54,327 nucleotides of DNA from Sedimentisphaerales bacterium. Its GTDB lineage: Bacteria; Planctomycetota; Phycisphaerae; Sedimentisphaerales; Anaerobacaceae. A model generated the notes under the pieces. That model saw only the letters and a list, made by a program, of their open reading frames with translations, was not told the DNA's origin and searched no databases. This document shows positions 16,118-23,282 of the stretch, piece by piece (positions within the stretch are counted from its first letter, which is position 1; the number at the start of each line of letters is the position of its first letter). The translations under genes were made by a program, and so were the position numbers. The stretch lies in the NCBI GenBank assembly GCA_016930645.1, contig JAFGGH010000065.1:1-54327 (forward strand), given 5' to 3'.

Positions 16118-17011
16118 TTGAGTCCTCTCACGAAGATATTGATAGTTTTGTTGACTGTTGCCAGTGTGGCACTTTGTGCAATGGTCGTAAGTTATGTCGC
16201 AAGTGCGGATAACTACAAGGGAAAATACGAGCAGTCGCAAAATGACTTGAAAATGGCTAAACAGAAAGAACAGCAGGCCAATGAAGACCTGAAGTCCGCC
16301 AAGGCAAGCTTTGGGCAAACGGAAAGCAACCTGCAAAAGAGAGTCACTGAATTGAACAACCAGTTTATCGATACCAGCGGCAAGCTTAGCGAGGCGGAAA
16401 GAGAGCGGGCAAGACTGCTGGAAGAGCAGGATAAATACAAGACACTTGCCGATAGTTTCCAGAAGACGATGGAAGAGCAGGGCAAGCTTCTCAAAAACAA
16501 TATGGAGGAACTGGATAAGGTACGGGCCGAGGGTGTAAAACTCGAAAAAGAACTCAATGAAACATCAAATGCCCTGATTGAGGAACAGGCTATAGTTGAC
16601 AGCCTTGAGAAGAAGATAAAACACCTCGAGGAGGAAAAAGCAGAACTTCTGGCACGTTTGAATGAGCCGTTAAGGCCTTTCGGTAGAGAAGCAACACCTG
16701 CTAGGCCGGTTACACGCACACGTGAGGCGGCAACAGCTCCAATTAGGGAGACCCCGACAGTAACTCTTCCCGTGAGGGACATTGACCTTAAAGCCGTAGT
16801 TAAGGCGGTTGATATGAAAAATTCGATGGCGAGTGTCTCGGTCGGCTCGGCAGATGGTGTTACAGAAGGTATGAGATTTCACGTAACAAGAGGCAGCCAG
16901 TTTATCTGTGATATCGTTATTATCAGTGTTGATGTTGAAGAAGCGGTCGGGGTGCTTGAGCTCGTCCAGCAGCAGCCGATGATCGGTGATAACGCGTCGA
17001 CAAATTTTTAG
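16118..17011 (+). CDS. Membrane-anchored coiled-coil protein with an MreC/FlgT-like C-terminal beta domain
   Basis: This 297-residue protein starts at TTG, 9 bases after AAAGGAG. Residues 5-28 form one membrane helix. Residues 33-195 are almost uninterrupted coiled coil (EQQANEDLKSAKASF, SEAERERARLLEEQDKY, LEKKIKHLEEEKAELLARL). A Pro/Thr/Arg linker (RPFGREATPARPVTRTREA) leads to a compact beta domain, about residues 222-297, with the phrase ASVSVGSADGVTEGMRFHVTRG. That phrase parallels INRGQSDGLKKGQLVI in MreC, encoded 2.4 kb downstream. The membrane helix, coiled coil and beta-domain order is that of MreC. Its place next to mreB suggests an accessory scaffold of the elongation machinery; this is an inference. 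Confidence 0.7.
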   Translation: MSPLTKILIVLLTVASVALCAMVVSYVASADNYKGKYEQSQNDLKMAKQKEQQANEDLKSAKASFGQTESNLQKRVTELNNQFIDTSGKLSEAERERARLLEEQDKYKTLADSFQKTMEEQGKLLKNNMEELDKVRAEGVKLEKELNETSNALIEEQAIVDSLEKKIKHLEEEKAELLARLNEPLRPFGREATPARPVTRTREAATAPIRETPTVTLPVRDIDLKAVVKAVDMKNSMASVSVGSADGVTEGMRFHVTRGSQFICDIVIISVDVEEAVGVLELVQQQPMIGDNASTNF

Positions 17012-17049
17012 AAAGCCACAGGCAAAATAACAGCAATGTGAGGTCTTAA

Positions 17050-17196
17050 ATGAGCCCGCAGGGTCAAAATGTAAAACCGCTTAATAACTTATATACAGTG
17101 CTTCTGGCAGTAGCTGCTATATTGACTTTAGCTGCTGCGGGGTATGTTTTTTATATGTGCTACGTGCAATACGGCTCTGTATTGCCGCCGCAATAG
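17050..17196 (+). CDS. Small single-pass membrane protein (48 aa)
   Basis: ATG 17050 opens a 48-codon frame ending with TAG at 17194-17196. The peptide begins MSPQGQNVKPLNNLYTV and continues as an uninterrupted hydrophobic helix (residues 15-38, ending GYVFYMCYV) with a short polar tail QYGSVLPPQ. GAGG at 17040-17043 could serve as ribosome-binding site. It lies 38 bases after the coiled-coil gene and just before the mreB promoter, so it probably shares the upstream transcript. It is too short for family assignment. A clean hydrophobic core and a start and stop fitted between neighbours argue that it is real. Confidence 0.55.
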   Translation: MSPQGQNVKPLNNLYTVLLAVAAILTLAAAGYVFYMCYVQYGSVLPPQ

Positions 17197-17209
17197 TGAT
17201 TTTTCACTA

Positions 17210-17237
17210 TTGACATTTCAGCCATTTCGTATATAAC
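17210..17237 (+). promoter_or_regulatory. Promoter of mreB
   Basis: A perfect TTGACA (17210-17215), a 16-base spacer and TATAAC (17232-17237) precede the mreB start by 33 bases, giving a leader of about 25 bases that contains the ribosome-binding site AAGGGAG (17258-17264). Confidence 0.72.
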
Positions 17238-17270
17238 GTATTCATTCGAAAAGCATGAAGGGAGTCTGAT

Positions 17271-18329
17271 TTGTTATTGGACACGTTATTAGGCTGGTTT
17301 AGCACGGATATGGGGATAGATCTCGGAACCTGTACCACTCTGGTCTGCGTTCGGGACAAAGGTATTGTTTTGAACGAACCCTCCGTAGTTGCGGTTCGCA
17401 AAGGCACAAATATTGTCCTCAATAACGGCGAGGCGGTAGGCCTGGTCGCCCGCGAAATGCTCGGCAAAACTCCCGGCTCGATCAGTGCCATTCGGCCCCT
17501 GAAAGACGGCGTTATCAGTGATTTTGAGATTACAGAGGCTATGCTGAGCTATTTTATCCGCAAGGTTCACGGCAAGGGCGGCAAATTAGTGCGTCCGAGG
17601 GTTGTCATCTCGGTTCCAAGCGGCATTACTGCGGTGGAAAGAAGAGCTGTAATCGACAGCGCCGAGCGTGCCGGGGCCAGAAAGGTTTACCTTGTTGATG
17701 AGCCGATGGCCGCCGGTATGGGGGCGGGCCTGCCGATAATTGACCCGACCGCGTCGATGATTGTCGATATCGGCGGTGGAACCACCGAAGTTGCTATTAT
17801 GAGCCTTGGTGATATAGCTACCTGTGAATCCATCCGCATCGGCGGAGACGATATGGATGAGTCGATAATCAATCACCTGAAAAGAACTTATAATCTTTTG
17901 ATAGGCGAGATGCGAGCTGAAAAAGTAAAGATTCAAATCGGCTCAGCGGCGCCGCTTGAAGAAGAGCTTACAATGGAGGTTGCCGGAAGAGATACGATTT
18001 CCGGCCTGCCAAGAAAAATTGTTATTACCAGCGAGGAAATTCGCGAGGCCCTCAAAGAGCCGGTAGCTGCCATTATTGAAGCGGTATCTCGGACACTCGA
18101 AAAAGCCGCTCCCGAACTGGCGGCGGATTTGATTGATAACGGAATACATATCTGCGGCGGCGGGGCACTATTGAGGGGAATGGATCGGGTGCTGGCAAAC
18201 GCGACGGGACTTCGGGTGGAAATAGTGGACGACCCGCTAAGCGCCGTTGCCAAAGGCACCAGTATTTATCTGGATAACCTGGAGCTGCTGAAGGAAACGA
18301 TGGACCACAGCGACTACGGCTGGGAATAG
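17271..18329 (+). CDS. mreB: Rod-shape-determining actin homologue MreB
   Basis: This 352-residue actin-fold ATPase polymerises under the inner membrane and guides lateral wall synthesis. The phosphate-1 loop MGIDLGTCTTLVC, the phosphate-2 segment MIVDIGGGTTEVAIMSLG and the adenosine motif ICGGGALLRGMD are all present. The N-terminal MLLDTLLGWFS is an amphipathic membrane anchor. The start is TTG, supported by AAGGGAG 6 bases upstream. mreC, mreD and the PBP2 gene follow in the standard order. Between mreB and mreC lies a 34-bp palindromic repeat. Confidence 0.96.
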   Translation: MLLDTLLGWFSTDMGIDLGTCTTLVCVRDKGIVLNEPSVVAVRKGTNIVLNNGEAVGLVAREMLGKTPGSISAIRPLKDGVISDFEITEAMLSYFIRKVHGKGGKLVRPRVVISVPSGITAVERRAVIDSAERAGARKVYLVDEPMAAGMGAGLPIIDPTASMIVDIGGGTTEVAIMSLGDIATCESIRIGGDDMDESIINHLKRTYNLLIGEMRAEKVKIQIGSAAPLEEELTMEVAGRDTISGLPRKIVITSEEIREALKEPVAAIIEAVSRTLEKAAPELAADLIDNGIHICGGGALLRGMDRVLANATGLRVEIVDDPLSAVAKGTSIYLDNLELLKETMDHSDYGWE

Positions 18330-18350
18330 TTAATGGAATTTTTTTTCGAT

Positions 18351-18384
18351 GCCTCGCCTCGTCGTAGCCTTTGGCGAAGCCGGG
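18351..18384. repeat. Palindromic repeat between mreB and mreC
   Basis: GCCTCGCCTCG followed by TTGGCGAAGCCGGG forms an imperfect hairpin. A near-identical element is embedded on the minus strand in the glycosyltransferase gene at 22062-22093, and related GCCAAGGCTAC-type elements lie at 26179-26198 and 44701-44726. A 46-codon frame runs through it (18333-18473) but overlaps mreC and is not called as a gene. Confidence 0.6.
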
Positions 18385-18450
18385 TGAGATTTTTGAATCG
18401 GAATCGAAAACCTGAAAGAGAGTGGTTGATGAAAAAGATGGAACGCGATT

Positions 18451-19266
18451 ATGAAGGCACGGAAGCAATATAAAATTTCAAATCGCATGCTTGTCGTCTG
18501 GCTGACACTGACGGGTATAATTCTTCTTTTGACTCCTCAGACTATTACCGGAAAATTTCAGGGTGCTTTTACACATATTTTCAGATACCCTTTACGGCTT
18601 GGCAGGGGGATATCACTTTCTGCCAGAGTTGTTGACCAGCCGAATTATGATTTGGCGCGAAGAGAGATTCAGTATCAAAACCATATTGCAAATCTCGTAG
18701 CCGAGCTGGAAGAAAAGAACAGCCAAATCGAAAAGTTGGCAGGGATTCGATATCACCAGCACAGTCTTGAAGGCGCCGCCCTGGTAATGGCCGATGTTAT
18801 TAATGTTAACCTTCAAGGCTCACGGAACGAGATTATAATCAACCGCGGCCAAAGCGACGGCTTAAAAAAGGGACAGCTTGTTATCGGTGAGAACAGCATA
18901 ATAGGTGTTGTTGACGGATTGTGGTTACACCAGGCGAAAGTAACATTAACTACTGATTCATCTTTCAGGTTACCTGTTATGGTTGAGGGGCTGAAAAAAT
19001 CGGTCTGGATGTTTGGTTGCGGCTCAGGCCGGGCGATTATAAGATGGGCGAATGATAAGCCCGATATCGGACAGGAAGTTTTGACCGAAAAAAAGCCGGG
19101 ATTTCTTGACTGCCCAATGGTCATCGGCAGGGTTAGTGGATGTAATAGAAACGCCGACAATGCGCTTCTTTGGGATATAACGGTTGCACCGGCCTGCGAC
19201 ATCGCAATGCTGCCGTCTGTGATGGTTATCGTGATGAACCCGACCCCAAAAGTCGAGGAGTATTAA
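18451..19266 (+). CDS. mreC: Rod-shape-determining protein MreC
   Basis: This 271-residue bitopic protein has an N-terminal membrane helix (residues 12-30), a coiled coil (about 65-100, REIQYQNHIANLVAELEEKNSQIEKLAG) and a periplasmic double beta-barrel domain with the family phrases INRGQSDGLKKGQLVIGENSIIGVV and VTLTTDSSFRLPV. MreC bridges cytoplasmic MreB to PBP2 in the periplasm. Its stop TAA shares a base with the mreD start (TAATG), so the two are translationally coupled. Confidence 0.93.
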   Translation: MKARKQYKISNRMLVVWLTLTGIILLLTPQTITGKFQGAFTHIFRYPLRLGRGISLSARVVDQPNYDLARREIQYQNHIANLVAELEEKNSQIEKLAGIRYHQHSLEGAALVMADVINVNLQGSRNEIIINRGQSDGLKKGQLVIGENSIIGVVDGLWLHQAKVTLTTDSSFRLPVMVEGLKKSVWMFGCGSGRAIIRWANDKPDIGQEVLTEKKPGFLDCPMVIGRVSGCNRNADNALLWDITVAPACDIAMLPSVMVIVMNPTPKVEEY

Positions 19267-19799
19267 TGCAATGGCTTAGGTTTGCGGTACTGGTTTTGTT
19301 CGGAACCCTGCTGCAGGCCGGTCTGCTCGATGCGGTAACAATTGGAGGTGTCAAACCTGATTTATTAATAATATTTCTGGTCTTCTTCGCAATTTATATG
19401 CAGACGCCTGACCCAGCGTCTTCCGGCGCCAGGCGGAGCGGCGGGCACGAAGCGATAATATCTTCCTTTATTATAGGTTTTGCTTTTGATTTGATTGGTA
19501 CATCAATGGGGCCGGGCACGATAAGTCTCGGCCTGTTGGGTACGGGTTTATTTTATCTGAGCAGGTTTATAAGATTAAAACGTATGCTTTTTCAGACGGC
19601 GACAATATTTTTGACTGTTCTGGCTGCAGCTCTGCTTGCATATCCGGCCAGAAGAATACAGGGACAGCCGACATATCAGCAATTCTGGGGTCCGACTTTA
19701 GGGACGGCTCTTTATTCTGCCATTGTCGGACCATTTCTTTTTTTGCCGATTGCCTGGTGGATGAAAATAAGAATTCACCATCAGGGCAAAAGATATTAA
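19266..19799 (+). CDS. mreD: Rod-shape-determining protein MreD
   Basis: This 177-residue polytopic membrane protein has about five helices and the MreD-like N-terminus LVLFGTLLQAGLLDAVTIGGVKPDLLII. ATG 19266 overlaps the mreC stop. A hydrophilic insertion TPDPASSGARRSGGHEA (around residues 48-64) lies between helices 2 and 3; its DNA is GC-rich and could derive from an inserted repeat. MreD is the membrane component of the MreBCD-PBP2 elongation complex. Confidence 0.88.
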   Translation: MQWLRFAVLVLFGTLLQAGLLDAVTIGGVKPDLLIIFLVFFAIYMQTPDPASSGARRSGGHEAIISSFIIGFAFDLIGTSMGPGTISLGLLGTGLFYLSRFIRLKRMLFQTATIFLTVLAAALLAYPARRIQGQPTYQQFWGPTLGTALYSAIVGPFLFLPIAWWMKIRIHHQGKRY

Positions 19800-19810
19800 A
19801 CTGACTGCCT

Positions 19811-21952
19811 ATGTATCACCAGAGAGTAAATATTTTCATTATCATTGTAGCAGGTATTCTTGCCGTGTGCGTCTTGCGGCTGGGCCAAATGCAGTTATTG
19901 CCTCATCCGGGGATTGACCACAGAATCGAGGAGCTTAAACTTCAGCAGCGGCGGGTTTTAAATACAGCCCGCGGCAGAATCCTCGACAGAAACGGCAGGG
20001 TGTTGGCCCAGGACATGCCCGAATTCGAGCTGCTTATCGATTACCGGCTGAGCAATGCTGCCGATGTTAGAGTTACAAAGGCAAAACTTCTCGAAGCGGC
20101 ACAAAAAGAGGGACCTCAAGAACAAATTGAAAAACAAAAAGCTCAAATAGATGCCCAAAAAGAAACACTCGACCGTGTAATTAAAAAGCTCGCCTCGCTT
20201 CGCGGACGAAGCGGGCTAACCGATTTCGGCTCGGATATCGAACAGACGCAATCGAGGATTGAGCAAATCAATAACCGCATCTGGAATTTAAGAGAATATT
20301 TGGCGTGGAAACGTGACTATTCCGATTACAATGATTTCAGCATAGCGGTGCCTGACCCCAATCGAAGACTTTTGCTGACCGCCCAGGTCGATATTGTTGA
20401 GATGTATCAGGGTTACCATCTGGCTGACCTTGAAAGCGCCGATGATGTTTTTGCCGCCCAGATTGAGTTTGCCGATATAAATGAAATTATTATTTTGCCT
20501 CAAAATAAAAGAGCATATCCTTACCGTGATGTCGCCTGCCAGGTAATCGGCTGGGTAAGACCACAGCACCAGACAGTCCTTGGGACTCCTTCCGGAGGAC
20601 TTTTTGCCGAAGACCCTTTGATGAAATATCTCGACGGTGAGCTTTCCGGCTACAGGGGAACCGAGTATGTCTGCGAATCAATCCTTCGCGGCAGACGCGG
20701 CAGGGAGGTCTACGATATAGACAAAGAGCTTATGGCAAAAACAGAAACTCGGGTCGGCGATGATGTTGGATTAACGATTGATATTCACCTGCAACAACAG
20801 ATTCAGCAATACATCACCGACTGCAATACCAATCCTAATTGTGATGCAAATACGGTTGCGGTTGTTATCGATGTACCAAGCGGCGATATACTTGCGATGG
20901 TATCGATGCCGGTCTTCGACCTCAATAGAATCCGCGTAGATTTTGCTGAGGTTGCCGCCGCCCCGAATAAGCCGTTATATAACAGGGCACTACAGTCTCA
21001 CTATCCGCCCGGCTCGGTAATCAAGCCTTTAATACTTATAGCTGGACTCGAATCGAAGAAAATAACACCGACGGAAGTAATAAGCTGTCCCGCCGAAAAG
21101 GCTCCTGAATACTGGCCGAGCTGCTGGATTTATAACCAGTACAGAATTGGACACGATTCGTGGTGGACATACAACAACGCCCGGAACGCGATCCGCGGAA
21201 GCTGTAACATATATTTTTCACGTCTTGCCGACAGGCTTGACCCTGCTGTTTTGCAGAGATGGCTGTTCAAATTCGGGTATGGTAAAAGCCTGGAAATAGC
21301 GCCCGATAGAGAAGGGCGGCCTGAGCTGGATCCCGATAGAAGGCATCGGGAATTCAGCCAGGTTGACGGTTTCATTTCCAGCTCCATACCAAAAACTAAA
21401 ATTGACGATTTCAGAGGTATCCTGCCGCTTAAAAAATCCGACCTGCGGTGGTTCGGTATCGGCCAGGGTAATTTAAGGGTAACACCTTTACAGGTTGCCA
21501 ATGCAATGGCAGCCTTAGCCAGAAAAGGACTTTATAAAAAACCCAATCTTTTTTTAGATAAGGACAGAAGCAACCGAGATACGAGCGACGAGCGACGAGC
21601 GACGAATATATATCTCGGTATTTCTCCTGAAACTATAGATGTTGTCTATGAAGGAATGAGGGCGGTTGTTTACGAGGACCATGGAACGGCGAATAAGGAA
21701 TTCAAACCGATGCTGGATTATTTTGACTCGGCTGATGTTAAAATATACGGCAAGACCGGCTCGACACAGGGAATTAAAACGGCATGGTTTGGAGGTTTTG
21801 CAAAGGATTCGACCGGCAGGGCCGTCTCCATTGCCGTTGTAGTGGAAGGCGGCGAGCACGGTTCCGAAGACGCCGCCCCCTTGGCCCGTGATATCATTGA
21901 CTTTTGTATTCAATTTGGTTATTTAGGCAGAGCAATCGAGTATGTAGAATAA
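19811..21952 (+). CDS. mrdA: Penicillin-binding protein 2, elongation transpeptidase
   Basis: This 713-residue class-B PBP cross-links lateral peptidoglycan. After an N-terminal membrane helix (residues 5-25) comes the dimerisation region with RGRILDRNGRVLAQ. The transpeptidase motifs are all present: SVIK with Ser402 in PPGSVIKP, SCN at 464-466, and KTGS starting at Lys648. The region at residues 85-170 is longer than usual and coiled-coil-like. Three repeat-like DNA segments are translated in frame: 20191-20220 (residues 127-136), 21331-21351 (residues 507-514) and the 7-bp tandem repeat 21581-21606 (residues 591-599). The last lies between the SxN and KTG motifs. No rodA gene is adjacent. 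Confidence 0.92.
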   Translation: MYHQRVNIFIIIVAGILAVCVLRLGQMQLLPHPGIDHRIEELKLQQRRVLNTARGRILDRNGRVLAQDMPEFELLIDYRLSNAADVRVTKAKLLEAAQKEGPQEQIEKQKAQIDAQKETLDRVIKKLASLRGRSGLTDFGSDIEQTQSRIEQINNRIWNLREYLAWKRDYSDYNDFSIAVPDPNRRLLLTAQVDIVEMYQGYHLADLESADDVFAAQIEFADINEIIILPQNKRAYPYRDVACQVIGWVRPQHQTVLGTPSGGLFAEDPLMKYLDGELSGYRGTEYVCESILRGRRGREVYDIDKELMAKTETRVGDDVGLTIDIHLQQQIQQYITDCNTNPNCDANTVAVVIDVPSGDILAMVSMPVFDLNRIRVDFAEVAAAPNKPLYNRALQSHYPPGSVIKPLILIAGLESKKITPTEVISCPAEKAPEYWPSCWIYNQYRIGHDSWWTYNNARNAIRGSCNIYFSRLADRLDPAVLQRWLFKFGYGKSLEIAPDREGRPELDPDRRHREFSQVDGFISSSIPKTKIDDFRGILPLKKSDLRWFGIGQGNLRVTPLQVANAMAALARKGLYKKPNLFLDKDRSNRDTSDERRATNIYLGISPETIDVVYEGMRAVVYEDHGTANKEFKPMLDYFDSADVKIYGKTGSTQGIKTAWFGGFAKDSTGRAVSIAVVVEGGEHGSEDAAPLARDIIDFCIQFGYLGRAIEYVE
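20191..20220. repeat. Palindromic repeat translated inside the PBP2 gene
   Basis: CGCTTCG (20196-20202) and CGAAGCG (20207-20213) form a stem followed by GGCTAAC, the same tail as the intergenic GGGGCTAA hairpins. It is read in frame as ASLRGRSGLT at the edge of the coiled-coil-like insertion. Confidence 0.5.
21331..21351. repeat. TCCCGAT/ATCGGGA repeat inside the PBP2 gene
   Basis: TCCCGAT at 21331-21337 and ATCGGGA at 21345-21351 flank a 7-base loop. It is translated as part of DPDRRHRE. The arms are the same as those of the palindromes at 13138-13155 and 23206-23221. Confidence 0.5.
21581..21606 (+). repeat. Tandem 7-bp repeat (ACGAGCG) inside the PBP2 gene
   Basis: Three exact copies of ACGAGCG plus ACGAA lie head to tail. 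They are translated as TSDERRAT in a loop between the SxN and KTG motifs. Copy-number change by slippage would shift the frame unless it occurred in steps of three, so the array could vary between strains. Confidence 0.65.
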
Positions 21953-21979
21953 TGAGCTATGGGGTGTAGGGTCTTATTA

Positions 21980-23080
21980 TTATATCTTAATTGGGGCACG
22001 TAGTTTTTTAAGCTGTGTTTCTAATACTTCAAAGAATCTTTCATTGCTTGGCCAGAGGATTCCCGGCTTCGCCAAGCTGCGCCGAGGCGAGCGGTCGTCA
22101 TCAGGCATAGGTTTTTCAATCTCAACGAGAAAGTCATTTAGAGCTTGTTCATTTAGCTGGTTTCTCGATAATCCCAGGCCGAGCTTTTCTACGTAATGGG
22201 CGTTTATAATCTGTTCGTACTGGCCCGGTATCGGCAATAAGCACATCTTTTTTCTCAAATACATACACTCGCTAATCGAAGAAAAGCCTGCCGAGGCTAT
22301 CAATCCCTTCGATGATGCGACATCATTTAGAAAACTTTCTGTTGAGCGTTCCTTGAAGGTAACATTGCCGTCCTCATCGTATTTATTGAAACCGTAAACA
22401 AAAAATTCCTGGGGCGAAAATAAATGAAGAGTTTTCCGTAATTGTTCTTCGTTATCGGCATAGGTAGTATAAATTGTGATATGTTCGCCGTCGGTGGGCT
22501 TTAACGCTTCGACCTGTGGCCTGATTACCGGCGGGGCAACTACCACTGATTCTTTTTTTACCTGGGCCTTAAAAAAGTTTATTACTACATACGAAGTCGC
22601 CCGGTAGTAATAAGCCCGTGTAACCACGCAGGCTTTGAGTTTGTCTATTTTGTGATTTTTTGGGTGTTCCAGCCTGCAATGAGTCAGCATATGCTGATGG
22701 TCAATACTGAAGAAGGGCACCCTGTGACGCAGTGCCCACCAGACGCTGAAAGGTTCAAAGTCGGTAATGAGTAAATCCGGCTTGAATTTGTCGAAGCATT
22801 TGTTGTACAGCCTGTTATTGATTCTGATATTTTTTCCGTATCGCCATATATTTTTGAGCACGGTCGTTGTAGGATTTATTTTGCCGTCGGTATAATCGAA
22901 AAGCAGTCCGAATATCTCCTTGACCCTGTCGCCGAAATGTTCACGCAGATAGGTAAGTGACTTGTTCGAGCCGGCGAATATAACGTCATTGCCTGCCTCG
23001 ATTAGCCGTTGTCCAATCAGATGAGAACGGCTGCTGTGTCCGAAACCCTCACCCGCTACCGCGTATATTATTCGTGCCAT
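21980..23080 (-). CDS. Glycosyltransferase of the MJ1255/VC2487 type (GT-B fold)
   Basis: This 366-residue protein begins MARIIYAVAGEGFGHSSRSHLIGQRL, the nucleotide-sugar transferase N-terminus of this family. It has a C-terminal donor-binding signature GLIASAGFSSISECMYLRKKMCLLPIPGQYEQIINA, resembling the MurG/UGT-type segment. An unspecified sugar transfer to a lipid or envelope acceptor is likely. Near the C-terminus, residues DDDRSPRRSLAKPG are encoded by a palindromic repeat (22062-22093) that interrupts the expected fold end. It is convergent with the PBP2 gene (27-base gap) and may be read with the upstream division genes. Confidence 0.8.
   Translation of the reverse strand: MARIIYAVAGEGFGHSSRSHLIGQRLIEAGNDVIFAGSNKSLTYLREHFGDRVKEIFGLLFDYTDGKINPTTTVLKNIWRYGKNIRINNRLYNKCFDKFKPDLLITDFEPFSVWWALRHRVPFFSIDHQHMLTHCRLEHPKNHKIDKLKACVVTRAYYYRATSYVVINFFKAQVKKESVVVAPPVIRPQVEALKPTDGEHITIYTTYADNEEQLRKTLHLFSPQEFFVYGFNKYDEDGNVTFKERSTESFLNDVASSKGLIASAGFSSISECMYLRKKMCLLPIPGQYEQIINAHYVEKLGLGLSRNQLNEQALNDFLVEIEKPMPDDDRSPRRSLAKPGILWPSNERFFEVLETQLKKLRAPIKI
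22062..22093. repeat. Palindromic repeat translated inside the glycosyltransferase gene
   Basis: On the minus strand it contains CGCTCGCCTCGG and TTGGCGAAGCCGGG, nearly identical to the intergenic element at 18351-18384. Here it encodes RSPRRSLAKPG in frame. Confidence 0.65.
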
Positions 23081-23137
23081 TTTTCTCTCGTATATAGTTT
23101 TCGTTTGCGCGGCTCGTATTAGGTTATCCGGATATCC

Positions 23138-23250
23138 GGTTACCAGGTAGTGGGTATCAGGTTATCAGAGCATCAGTATGCCTTCCTGTTATCCTGATTT
23201 CCTGATCCCGATTTATCGGGACTGCATCCTGGTAACCTGATGCTCTGATA
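23138..23250. repeat. Mosaic of short inverted repeats between ftsI and the glycosyltransferase gene
   Basis: GGTTACCAGG (23138-23147) is complementary to 23228-23237, TATCAGAGCATCAG (23163-23176) to 23237-23250, and TCCCGAT/ATCGGGA form 23206-23221. The first two pairings cross, so this looks like scrambled copies of a repeat unit rather than one hairpin. No gene is visible in 23081-23282. Confidence 0.6.
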
Positions 23251-23282
23251 AACTATAACGCGTCGCGAAACCGCAACCGTAT

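Noticed and set aside
18333-18473. 46-codon ORF between mreB and mreC
   Set aside because: It consists largely of a dispersed repeat, overlaps the mreC start and has no ribosome-binding site.
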